From Candidatus Staskawiczbacteria bacterium (GTDB taxonomy: Bacteria > Patescibacteriota > Minisyncoccia > Minisyncoccales > Staskawiczbacteraceae): DNA of 12,453 bases. Positions 5,740-12,453 of the stretch are shown in pieces. Numbering within the stretch: the stretch's first letter is position 1; each line of letters starts with the position of its first letter. The notes below the pieces were generated by a model. The model did no database searches and had not been told where the DNA came from. It saw only the letters and a list, made by a program, of their open reading frames with translations. Location of the stretch: positions 1 through 12,453 of the forward strand of contig CAINMG010000087.1 in NCBI GenBank assembly GCA_903850725.1. Direction: 5' to 3'. Made by a program: the position numbers and the translations under genes.

Positions 5740-6306
5740 ATGCTTACACATACAGATTTAAAAAAAGGTACACAATTTATTTTCGAGGATTCGCCTTTTG
5801 AGATTTTAGAATCTCAGTTAATGAAAATGGCTCAAAGAAGACCAGTAATGCAATGCAAAATAAAAAACTTGTTAAATAGTTCTGTGCAAGAAAGAAACTT
5901 TCAACAAGGTGATGTTTTTCGTGAAGCAGATTTAGAAAAAATAAACATTAAATTTTTATATTCAAGTAAGGGTCAGTTCTTTTTCTGTAAAGAAAATAAC
6001 CCTGCTGATAGATTTTCGTTTACCGAAGGCCAAGTTGGCAGATCAGCTAAATTTTTAAAACCAAACTCAATAGTCACAGGCATTGTTTTTAATGAGAATA
6101 TAATCAATATTATTTCTCCAATCAAAGTACAACTTAAGGTCAAAGAGTCAGCTCCTGGAGTTAAGGGCGACAGGGCCCAAGGAGGTACTAAAGAAGCTAT
6201 TTTGGAATCTGGAGCTACCATTCAAGTACCATTATTTATTGAAGAAGGAGATATAATTGAAATAAATACAGAACTTGAACAATATGTAAAAAGAGCCTCA
6301 GAATAA
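5740..6306 (+). CDS. efp: Elongation factor P with atypical tip loop
   Basis: EF-P binds between the P and E sites of stalled ribosomes and promotes peptide bond formation at polyproline stretches. The 188-residue protein has the three usual beta-barrel domains: KOW-like 1-64, central OB 65-127, and C-terminal OB 128-186 with GDRAQGGTKEA and VPLFIEEGD. Aligning FEILESQLMKMAQRRPVMQ with the E. coli loop, with no gap, places Gln32 at the position of the modified Lys34; the tip reads KMAQRRP instead of KPGKGQA. Neither the lysine of EpmA-type nor the single arginine of EarP-type EF-P lies exactly there, although Arg33 and Arg34 are adjacent. No Shine-Dalgarno motif. A bidirectional terminator follows. 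Confidence 0.95.
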   Translation: MLTHTDLKKGTQFIFEDSPFEILESQLMKMAQRRPVMQCKIKNLLNSSVQERNFQQGDVFREADLEKINIKFLYSSKGQFFFCKENNPADRFSFTEGQVGRSAKFLKPNSIVTGIVFNENIINIISPIKVQLKVKESAPGVKGDRAQGGTKEAILESGATIQVPLFIEEGDIIEINTELEQYVKRASE

Positions 6307-6320
6307 AAAATCAAAAAACA

Positions 6321-6347
6321 AAATCCAGCAATTAGCTGGATTTTTTT
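6321..6347. terminator. Bidirectional terminator between efp and the ATPase gene
   Basis: AAATCCAGC (6321-6329) pairs with GCTGGATTT (6335-6343) around AATTA. TTTT follows on the plus strand. On the minus strand the stem is followed by TGTTTTTTG. It sits between convergent genes and can serve both. Confidence 0.9.
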
Positions 6348-6356
6348 GTGTATTTT

Positions 6357-8819
6357 TTATTTCATGCTTATTGGTGGAGGGGTTTGGGGAGCTGGCGTGG
6401 CAGATGTAAAAGATCTTTGCAATATCTCCTCCTCTACAATTTTTCTTGCTCTGCTATATTTTAACTTTGATATTTTTTTAACTGCTTCCACAATCTCTGG
6501 CCTGCCTTTGTCAAAATCTTTATAAATATCCATCTTAAAAGGAGTAGAAATTTTACCATTTATTAATATTTTTAAAATCATGGTAAAGTTATCCAGATTT
6601 ACCATATCAAAGCGTGAAAATCCTGGCTCAAATTGTTTTTCCATTCTTTCAGCATCTTCTGCGCCAATTCTCAAAGCACCCATTTGCCCCACATTCCCAA
6701 GGACCGCATCTCTTATTTGATCGGTCAATTGGGGCATATACTGATGGGCTAAAGTCAAACAAAGCCTATATTTCCTTGCCTCAGATAAAATTGATGCAAT
6801 TGAATCAGTAGTAAAATTTTGAAATTCATCAATGTATAAATAAAAATCGCTTCTTTGTGACGCTTCAATTTTGGCACGCCTCATAGCTGCCATCTGCATC
6901 TTTGAAACCAAAATCATTCCCAATAACTGACTATTTATTTCACCAGTCAAACCTTTAGATAAATTTGCCAAAAATATTTTTTTGCCGTTCATTGCTTCTT
7001 CCAAATTAAAGCCAGAATGACTTTGCCCAATAATATTTCGCATCATCTCGTTTTCAATAAATTTACCAAGTTTTGAAACAACATAGCCAAGCATATCAGA
7101 TCTTGTAGATCCTGTGGTTTGAGCCCATTCTTTAAGCCAGAAAGATTTTACAACAGGGTCTGTGACTTTTTGTATTTTTTCTTTTAAAAATTCTGGGTCC
7201 GTAAACATCTTGGGAATTTCCACCAAAGTGCCAGGATTCTCTTTATCAGCCATCAAAGCTAGCATTGCATTTCTCATATAATGTTCAAACATAGGACCTA
7301 TAATTTCTGGTGGGAAAAGCTTCATAAAAATTGCGATCATTTCCTGAACTGCAAAATCTTTTTGTTCTGGAGTTTCATATTCAAGCATATTCAAACCACA
7401 AGGGCGCTCCATATCAAAAGGCTCAAAAATTATAACATCATCAATTCTTTCTTTTGGAATAAATTTCAAAATATCATCAATAAGTTCACCATGTGGATCA
7501 AGCACAGCCACGCCTTCTCCATTCAATATATCCTGCTTAATCATACTCTTCATAAAAACAGATTTTCCTGTACCAGTTTGCCCAATATAATAAAAGTGCC
7601 TGCGTCTATCATCGCGGTTAAAATAAATTTTCTTTTTTTCATTTCTAAAATCAACTTCACCAACTAACAAATCGCCACTTTCTGGTAAATCTGAAGGTGG
7701 AGCTGCTTCTCCAGATTTTGCTGCTTTAATATAAGGAGTTTCAATAAAATGTGTTGGAAAATGATAAATCGAAGCCAACTCTTCAAGATTTAAAATAGTT
7801 TTTTGCTTTATATTAAAGTTCCTAAAACTAAAATCATAAATTAGCTTTTTTAATTCTTTTTTAAAAACTTCTTTTGGTTCCAATGAATTTATAGCTGAAA
7901 GTGAAAATTGTGAAAATGAGCTTGTTAAATGTTGTAAAATCTCTATTGCCCTGCCTTCTGTTTGCGCTGATGCAAGAACTCTAATATTGGTTTCAAAAGG
8001 TTGCTTTTGTATTTTATTTTGAATTGCATCATAAGCTTTTTGATCAAAGCCCTGTTCTTTGTCTTTGTACATTTCTTTTTCTTTATCTTTTGCGGGATTT
8101 TTAGATATATCATTAATTATTTCTCCGACAAGCCCACTGGCAACTTGAGCCATGGCAGTTTTAATATTTTTACCTTCCCTTATTTTTGTCAAAACTTTTT
8201 CTCCAGTTTTCCTAAATTCACTACCCGGTAATGGTCTTATAATAACTTGAACTGCAGCTCCTTCATTAGCTCCAATTTTACTTAAATTATTGGTTATTGT
8301 GGCCAAAGGATCTTTTTCTAATGCTTGATAAGTGCTTATTGGGAAAAATGGATTTTCTCTTAACTGTAAAAAAGCACCAGCAGTTTCTCCTTGCGCCTCA
8401 AATATTGTATAATCTTGGGGAATTTTATCTACAATTGCATTTGGGTAAACTCCTTGAACATATTTTTCAAAAGCAGTTTCCAAATATTTTGGCACTGCAA
8501 CATAAAAAGAAATGTCTGTTCCACCAATTTGTGAAGCTATTTCAAAAGCTACAGATGGAGCTTCTTGAAACATTTTTGGCTTTTTAAGATACAGAAAATT
8601 TGCAAAGATTTGCTCCATTTGTGAAATTATGGCTTTTTCCTCTTTCTTCATTAAATCCTCATCTTTCAAATTGCTCTTTGGCATCATAACCAAAAACAAA
8701 ACTTTTTCTAATCCTCCAAAAAGAACAGCTTTTTGATTGATCTCAGATTTTAAAGCAACAAAAAATCCAACAATAGCCAAAACTAAAACAAAAAGTAGTA
8801 TATAAATTATTGAAATCAT
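6357..8819 (-). CDS. Membrane-anchored TraG/VirD4-like (type IV secretion-type) ATPase
   Basis: The 820-residue protein belongs to the HerA/FtsK-like DNA-pumping ATPases related to conjugative coupling proteins. It has one N-terminal membrane segment (about 2-23), an unrecognised accessory region (about 50-380), and Walker A GQTGTGKS (413-420), followed by VAVLDPHGELIDDI. Walker B is FYLYIDEFQ (659-667, Asp664/Glu665), with a TraM-recognition-like segment after it (LSEARKYRLCLTLAHQYMPQL). The tail is Pro-rich and lacks other domains. No relaxase, VirB-type channel or mating gene lies in the window. Single-copy relatives of this architecture are common in CPR genomes and may serve DNA uptake, export or pilus-related functions; that is inference. 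The start is ATG at 8819. An orphan plus-strand promoter lies just upstream, and I see no clear minus-strand one. Confidence 0.85.
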   Translation of the reverse strand: MISIIYILLFVLVLAIVGFFVALKSEINQKAVLFGGLEKVLFLVMMPKSNLKDEDLMKKEEKAIISQMEQIFANFLYLKKPKMFQEAPSVAFEIASQIGGTDISFYVAVPKYLETAFEKYVQGVYPNAIVDKIPQDYTIFEAQGETAGAFLQLRENPFFPISTYQALEKDPLATITNNLSKIGANEGAAVQVIIRPLPGSEFRKTGEKVLTKIREGKNIKTAMAQVASGLVGEIINDISKNPAKDKEKEMYKDKEQGFDQKAYDAIQNKIQKQPFETNIRVLASAQTEGRAIEILQHLTSSFSQFSLSAINSLEPKEVFKKELKKLIYDFSFRNFNIKQKTILNLEELASIYHFPTHFIETPYIKAAKSGEAAPPSDLPESGDLLVGEVDFRNEKKKIYFNRDDRRRHFYYIGQTGTGKSVFMKSMIKQDILNGEGVAVLDPHGELIDDILKFIPKERIDDVIIFEPFDMERPCGLNMLEYETPEQKDFAVQEMIAIFMKLFPPEIIGPMFEHYMRNAMLALMADKENPGTLVEIPKMFTDPEFLKEKIQKVTDPVVKSFWLKEWAQTTGSTRSDMLGYVVSKLGKFIENEMMRNIIGQSHSGFNLEEAMNGKKIFLANLSKGLTGEINSQLLGMILVSKMQMAAMRRAKIEASQRSDFYLYIDEFQNFTTDSIASILSEARKYRLCLTLAHQYMPQLTDQIRDAVLGNVGQMGALRIGAEDAERMEKQFEPGFSRFDMVNLDNFTMILKILINGKISTPFKMDIYKDFDKGRPEIVEAVKKISKLKYSRARKIVEEEILQRSFTSATPAPQTPPPISMK

Positions 8820-8853
8820 TTTTTATAAAACTGACAACAAGCAGTAAATGCTA

Positions 8854-8881
8854 TTGACAAGCTCCTTTAATTTGCTATAAT
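8854..8881 (+). promoter_or_regulatory. Orphan strong promoter P2
   Basis: TTGACA (8854-8859), a 16-bp spacer ending TTTGC, then TATAAT (8876-8881), with the same 15-mer core as the promoters at 1162 and 2944. It faces the 3' end of the NYN gene. The only element downstream before that gene is a perfect hairpin (8894-8920). Confidence 0.7.
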
Positions 8882-8893
8882 TAATTATCATTA

Positions 8894-8920
8894 GAAAAGG
8901 TCACGCTTCGTGGCCTTTTC
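8894..8920. terminator. Perfect hairpin, bidirectional terminator
   Basis: GAAAAGGTCACG pairs with CGTGGCCTTTTC around a CTT loop: twelve base pairs, one of them T·G. It ends 12 bp short of the NYN stop codon (gene end 8933), so it is the likely terminator of that minus-strand operon. On the plus strand it starts about six bases after the predicted start of P2, so P2 would yield an RNA of only about 30-40 nt. Confidence 0.7.
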
Positions 8921-8932
8921 CATTACAAAAAT

Positions 8933-9532
8933 TTAATCTTTTTGAAATTTCATTTTCAAATTATTTATTTCTATAAGATAAACCTTGTTTGGATTATTAA
9001 TAACTAAATTTCTTAATTTTTTAGATAATCTTGATACCGAATATCTGCTAGCAATTTTTATCTTTTTGGCACTAGAAATAATATAAGTTTTTACACCTTT
9101 TAGGATAACATTTTCTATTAAAAATTTAAAGTCGCCATCTCCTGTAAAAATATAAAATATATCGCCATTTTTTGCTAAATCCATAGCATCAACAGTCAAG
9201 TCAACATCACAGTTGGCTTTTTTGTTAAAGCCCATATCAACTTTCTCTATAAATTTATTACCACATTTTGGACAAAAAATATTTAATTCTTTGTCTTTAT
9301 TTTTATAAGAAAATAATTTTTTATCTCTAACAATAAATCCACTATTCTTTAATTCTTCAACTAATTCTGCCATTTCTAAATCTCTATCATCAACACCCAT
9401 ATATAAAAATACTTTCTCGCATTTCCAGTTATTTTTCAAAAAATTACATAACTTTTTCCAATCAATTGAAAACCCAAGCAACTGCTTGGTCGTATTGTCT
9501 GTATTTTGAAAATCTATAAATGCATAATTCAT
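8933..9532 (-). CDS. NYN/PIN-like domain protein with CxxC insert
   Basis: This 199-residue protein looks like a second NYN-fold protein, distinct from the one at 2336. Candidate acidic active-site residues are Asp7 (AFIDFQN), Asp109/Asp111/Asp115 (NCDVDLTVDAM) and Asp132/Asp134 (FTGDGDF). An insert at about 84-108 carries CPKC (87-90) and a later Cys108, like a partial zinc ribbon; a fourth ligand is not obvious. The C-terminus (about 155-199) is basic and may bind nucleic acid. It is the last gene of the DUF1189-DUF4352-coiled coil-NYN cluster, 25 nt after its neighbour, and ends at a hairpin. RNA cleavage is inferred from the family only. Confidence 0.75.
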   Translation of the reverse strand: MNYAFIDFQNTDNTTKQLLGFSIDWKKLCNFLKNNWKCEKVFLYMGVDDRDLEMAELVEELKNSGFIVRDKKLFSYKNKDKELNIFCPKCGNKFIEKVDMGFNKKANCDVDLTVDAMDLAKNGDIFYIFTGDGDFKFLIENVILKGVKTYIISSAKKIKIASRYSVSRLSKKLRNLVINNPNKVYLIEINNLKMKFQKD

Positions 9533-9557
9533 ATTTTATTCTCTATACTTTAAAAAA

Positions 9558-9953
9558 TTATTTTTCGAATTTTTTCCACATTCCTTCGCGCACCAAAACA
9601 TCATGAAAAATATCCAAGATATATGGATCATTCATATCTTGAGCAACTTTTACAGCGTAAGCTACACCTTTTTCTTTGGCTAATTTTAGTAAATTTTCTA
9701 TTTTTTCTTCCTCGCCCAAAACTTGAATTTGTTTTGCTTTGTTTTCAGACTCTTTTTTTAAATTTTCATCCTGACTCATTAAATCGAGCTCTTGCCTTAT
9801 TTCTTCTCTGATAATTTTCTCTTCTGAAGTAATTTCTTTTTCTATAACTTCTTTTTTTTCTGTAAAAGAATCAACCCTATCCCCTTCTTGGAGGTTACTT
9901 AAAATTTCTTTAGCGGTTTTTTTAACTTCATCTTTATTTTCTTCGTTTGCCAT
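9558..9953 (-). CDS. Hypothetical coiled-coil protein with conserved-looking C-terminus
   Basis: I do not recognise a named family. The 131-residue protein has no membrane segment. Residues 1-85 are rich in Glu and Lys and look like a long coiled coil or disordered linker. The C-terminal 45 residues (LLKLAKEKGVAYAVKVAQDM, then NDPYILDIFHDVLVREG) look like a compact helical domain, the part most likely to be conserved. It lies 11 nt after the DUF4352-like gene and 25 nt before the NYN gene, so the four genes are probably one operon. Soluble and cytoplasmic by inference. Confidence 0.7.
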   Translation of the reverse strand: MANEENKDEVKKTAKEILSNLQEGDRVDSFTEKKEVIEKEITSEEKIIREEIRQELDLMSQDENLKKESENKAKQIQVLGEEEKIENLLKLAKEKGVAYAVKVAQDMNDPYILDIFHDVLVREGMWKKFEK

Positions 9954-9964
9954 AAAATTAAATA

Positions 9965-10591
9965 TTATTTATTATTTACTATTAAGTCCAATAAAATAGT
10001 ATCTTTTTTACTAGAATCATATTTATCTTCTGTTTCGCTTTTTTTAGATACCAAAACTTCTACCTTTAAACCAGTTGAAACTTTGGAAACTTCAAAAACT
10101 TTAGAACATGAAGTTGGGGTAAATTCTGGCTTTAAAATATCTCCACACCCATTGTCTTTTGCAAGCCAAGGATTTGTATTGTAATTATTCGGCTTAAAGT
10201 TTCTACCTTCTGAATCGATTATATTCCCCAAATCCCAAACATTTTGCGCTGTATCTGACTTGCCCTTATTTTGACCACCAATTGTGACCATTATAAATTT
10301 TTCAGTTGTTGTTAAATCTTTTTGATAACTTGGATTATTGCTAAGCGAGCCCTTTAGAATACTTCCATAATTATTTGCCTCCTGAAATGTTATTTTGATA
10401 TCATTTATTGTTGCTTCATAAACTGCTTTTGGAACTTCGACTATATCTGGATTGTCTATAGATGGCTTTGGTGGTTTCTCAGCTGACTTTATAACAATAT
10501 ATGCAATACCTACTGCAACCAAACACACAATAACCAAAGCAAGCATTATTTTAGCTACAGACCCAGTTTGATCTTTGAAATTAATTTTCAT
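9965..10591 (-). CDS. Membrane-anchored DUF4352-like (Ig-fold) protein
   Basis: The 208-residue protein has one N-terminal membrane segment (about 12-34) with basic residues on the cytoplasmic side, then a Pro/Lys spacer (38-55), then an extracytoplasmic beta-rich domain (about 58-205). The pattern KFIMVTIGGQNKGKSD, then IIDSEGRNFKP and KVFEVSK, resembles DUF4352/telokin-like domains. These are found on Gram-positive-type surface lipoproteins. There is no lipobox here, so it is anchored by the membrane helix. Cys149 and Cys162 could form a disulfide. Its ATG lies inside the end of the DUF1189-like gene (11-nt overlap), indicating coupled translation. The function is unknown. Confidence 0.7.
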   Translation of the reverse strand: MKINFKDQTGSVAKIMLALVIVCLVAVGIAYIVIKSAEKPPKPSIDNPDIVEVPKAVYEATINDIKITFQEANNYGSILKGSLSNNPSYQKDLTTTEKFIMVTIGGQNKGKSDTAQNVWDLGNIIDSEGRNFKPNNYNTNPWLAKDNGCGDILKPEFTPTSCSKVFEVSKVSTGLKVEVLVSKKSETEDKYDSSKKDTILLDLIVNNK

Positions 10592-11402
10592 AATTTTGTA
10601 TTTTTTTAATATTTATTAAAGCAACTACAAACAATAAAATTGTAAACATAAATGGAATGTAAAAAGTCACACCAAATATCATTAAAATCAATTGGATTAG
10701 AACTATAGCTGTACTCAAGTGTAGCCCCAACTGATAAGCTTTTTTGTAATCTATTTTTACATTTTTAATTACGCAAGCTAACCAAATAACCAACGCCCCA
10801 AATAATAAATAAATTGCTTGAAACGAGAAACTTAACAAATAACCAATAAATATTAAAGGAATGCTTGCAGGATAAATAAATTTTATAAATGGCTTTATCT
10901 TATTATAAAAATCTGTAATTTTATTTTTATCTAAATAGAAATTAACATTTTTATCGATTTGGTTTATATTAATCCCGTTGTCTGTATAAGAGATTATACT
11001 ATCTTTGGTTAACAAGGCAAATGATTTGTATGAATAGAAATTCTCTAAACTAAAATCATTTTTGGTGTCTATAACCAAAACATTTTCTAAACCTTTATCA
11101 TCTTTAAACTCCTCTGGGACTTTAATAAAATATGGCTCATTTACATTAGTGGAAGCTTGCCCCTTATTTATGGTTAATTGCAAATCATTAGGATAATAAT
11201 TTAATATTTTGGGACCCAAATCATCAACAAATAATTTAATTGCAGGAAATACTGTAAACGAAAAATTAATTGTTCCAATCAATGAAACTATTAGTGCCAA
11301 TAAAACAAAATATCTTACAGAAAAAGAAAATGGCTTAGCTAAAAGATCTTGATAAAATTTGGGCGAATAAATACTATTCTTTATATTATTAAATAATTCC
11401 AT
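10581..11402 (-). CDS. DUF1189-like multi-spanning membrane protein
   Basis: The 273-residue protein begins with NSIYSPKFYQDLLAKPF, a short amphipathic start typical of DUF1189. Membrane segments follow at about 30-54, 172-195, 196-212, 228-248 and 249-266. Between the first and second lies an extracytoplasmic domain of about 115 residues. The family function is unknown. It heads a likely four-gene operon and overlaps the DUF4352-like gene by 11 nt, so the two membrane proteins may work together. It starts 40 bp after the surface-protein gene; no clear promoter is visible there. Start ATG at 11402, no Shine-Dalgarno motif. Confidence 0.8.
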   Translation of the reverse strand: MELFNNIKNSIYSPKFYQDLLAKPFSFSVRYFVLLALIVSLIGTINFSFTVFPAIKLFVDDLGPKILNYYPNDLQLTINKGQASTNVNEPYFIKVPEEFKDDKGLENVLVIDTKNDFSLENFYSYKSFALLTKDSIISYTDNGININQIDKNVNFYLDKNKITDFYNKIKPFIKFIYPASIPLIFIGYLLSFSFQAIYLLFGALVIWLACVIKNVKIDYKKAYQLGLHLSTAIVLIQLILMIFGVTFYIPFMFTILLFVVALINIKKIQNYEN

Positions 11403-11442
11403 ATATTTGCATATTAAGTTTATATTGTATTATTCTACTACT

Positions 11443-12453
11443 TTATTTTATTCCATTCAACACTCCTCTTGTTTTTGGTCCGACTATGCCGTAGCCATAA
11501 ATTCCTGGGCTGGTGATGTTATGATTTGCTTGAAAATCTTGCAAGGCTTTGAGTGTGGCTTTACCAAATACTCCGTTGGGTGTGATTGTGTTTGTAAGGA
11601 AGCCAAGTGATTGAAGCTTGATTTGAAGCTGTTTGACTTCTGTTCCTAGACTGCCTAATTTAAGGGTGCTGGTAAATTGAAAGCTTGCATTTCCGTCATT
11701 ACGAGAATTTATCAAAGCCTGAATCTGTGCTTTGAGTTTTTCGATAAGCTGGAGCATAGTTTGTATTTGAACTTGATTGCCCACAGTGTCATTCCCGTGC
11801 AAACGGGAATCCAGAGCTCTGTTTGGCACTTGCGCGTTGTTGCCTCCTATTCTTGTGGTATCTATGGTGCTTGTGCTTGGTAGAGTGGTGCTCCAAAGTA
11901 AAGTAAAGTCATCGGCTGTGGAGTTGCCTGCATTGTCAGTTGCTGTAAGGCTGATTACGTATGTTCCATCAGTTGGGCTCCAGATAGTGGTGCTTGATTG
12001 TGTGGCTGAGCCAAATGTAATTGTGCCTGGGCCTGAGACTTTTTGCCAGAGATAGGTTGCAATGCCCGAACCTGCTTCTTGCCCTATGTCTGGATCTGTG
12101 ACTGTGCCTGTTTGAGTAAACTGTGTGCTTTGGCCGGTGGTGGAACCTGTGCTGTAATTATCTCCTGCGTTTACTTGTGGAGATGTGGTGTCTATCTTGA
12201 TGGTTTTGCTTTGGGTGGTTTCTATGTTTGGGACTTGGTCTTGTGAGAAGTAGCGCACGAAACTTGTGCCTGCGGTGCTGATGGTAAATGGAGTTGTGTA
12301 AGATGTGCCTGCAGTTGTTGGGTCACAAGTGTTGGTGGTGTCGGTACAGTATTTGGGATAGCTTGAGTCGCAACCAGTTCCACCTGTGTTGTCGGTGCAG
12401 GTTAGAGTGACTGTGACATTGTTGTTTGTCCAAGTGTTGAATGTGTAGCTTGC
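11443..12453 (-). CDS. Surface protein with PKD-like and peptidoglycan-binding domains (partial)
   Basis: The frame is open from the window edge (12453) to the stop at 11443. The start therefore lies outside the window, and the GTG at 12258 is internal. The 336 residues visible contain a Cys/Thr-rich repeat-like segment (1-65, with TCTDNTGGTGC and KYCTDTTNTC). A PKD/REJ-like beta domain follows (about 91-187, ending TATDNAGNSTADDF). A linker with a predicted coiled coil (about 228-250) comes next. A peptidoglycan-binding type 1 domain (about 268-335, LGSLGTEVKQLQIKLQSLGF) ends the protein. This suggests a secreted protein tethered to the wall. The DNA is markedly more GC-rich than its neighbours. 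A REP-like palindrome is embedded in frame in the linker. Confidence 0.85.
   Translation of the reverse strand, partial: ASYTFNTWTNNNVTVTLTCTDNTGGTGCDSSYPKYCTDTTNTCDPTTAGTSYTTPFTISTAGTSFVRYFSQDQVPNIETTQSKTIKIDTTSPQVNAGDNYSTGSTTGQSTQFTQTGTVTDPDIGQEAGSGIATYLWQKVSGPGTITFGSATQSSTTIWSPTDGTYVISLTATDNAGNSTADDFTLLWSTTLPSTSTIDTTRIGGNNAQVPNRALDSRLHGNDTVGNQVQIQTMLQLIEKLKAQIQALINSRNDGNASFQFTSTLKLGSLGTEVKQLQIKLQSLGFLTNTITPNGVFGKATLKALQDFQANHNITSPGIYGYGIVGPKTRGVLNGIK
11788..11814 (-). repeat. REP-like palindromic element, copy 2, inside coding sequence
   Basis: On the minus strand the element runs CTGGATTCCCG, TTTGCA, CGGGAATGAC: same ends and length as the copy at 3471-3497, which is in the opposite orientation. 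It is translated as Leu-Asp-Ser-Arg-Leu-His-Gly-Asn-Asp in the linker before the peptidoglycan-binding domain. That is the peptide this repeat gives in this frame. Confidence 0.8.

Noticed and set aside
7281..8587. Plus-strand ORFs within the ATPase gene
   Set aside because: They are antisense shadows of a protein with clear ATPase motifs and show no recognisable domain.
12256..12258. GTG as the start of the PKD/peptidoglycan-binding protein
   Set aside because: The same frame stays open to the window edge with sequence typical of such surface proteins, so the start lies outside the window.
1..12453. CRISPR array, insertion sequence or integrase
   Set aside because: No regularly spaced repeats, transposase or integrase reading frame was found; the only repeats are short palindromes.

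Overview
The window looks like a fragment of a Candidate Phyla Radiation (Patescibacteria, probably Parcubacteria-like) genome. I infer this from the AT-rich DNA, small gene set, near-absence of Shine-Dalgarno motifs, an EF-P with an AQRR tip loop, several NYN-domain proteins, a membrane-anchored TraG/VirD4-like ATPase and a PKD/peptidoglycan-binding surface protein. No 16S rRNA is present, so the lineage is an inference. UGA is a normal stop here: an RF2 gene with its regulatory UGA is present.

Region 1 (1-2971, minus strand): a division-related operon. A strong promoter at 2944-2971 reads through a leader hairpin into an NYN-family nuclease-like gene, which overlaps ftsE by 4 nt. ftsE is followed by an orphan PemK/MazF-like gene, then ftsX and tRNA-Gln(CTG), ending at a palindromic terminator. 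The MazF-like gene separates ftsE from ftsX, and a plus-strand promoter and terminator between mazF and ftsX suggest a small antisense RNA.

Region 2 (3030-6347): a charged protein of unknown function and prfB (RF2) with an intact CTT TGA C programmed +1 frameshift lie on the minus strand. Next is a 400-bp gene-free stretch that appears to hold a structured RNA of about 260 nt with its own promoter, long-range helices and terminator. Divergently, on the plus strand, a probably leaderless helix-hairpin-helix protein gene precedes efp. RF2 and EF-P are both translation factors.

Region 3 (6357-11402, minus strand): an 820-residue membrane-anchored ATPase, preceded by a four-gene operon. That operon encodes a DUF1189-like membrane protein, a DUF4352-like anchored protein, a coiled-coil protein and a zinc-ribbon-like NYN protein. 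A second orphan plus-strand promoter and a perfect hairpin lie between the operon and the ATPase.

Region 4 (11443-12453, minus strand): the 3' part of a large surface protein gene with higher GC than its neighbours, with a PKD-like domain and a C-terminal peptidoglycan-binding domain. It contains an in-frame copy of a REP-like palindrome also found near prfB.

The strongest candidates for something undescribed are the structured RNA at 4659-4930, the small RNA opposite the MazF-like toxin, and the short palindromic elements inserted in-frame into two genes.
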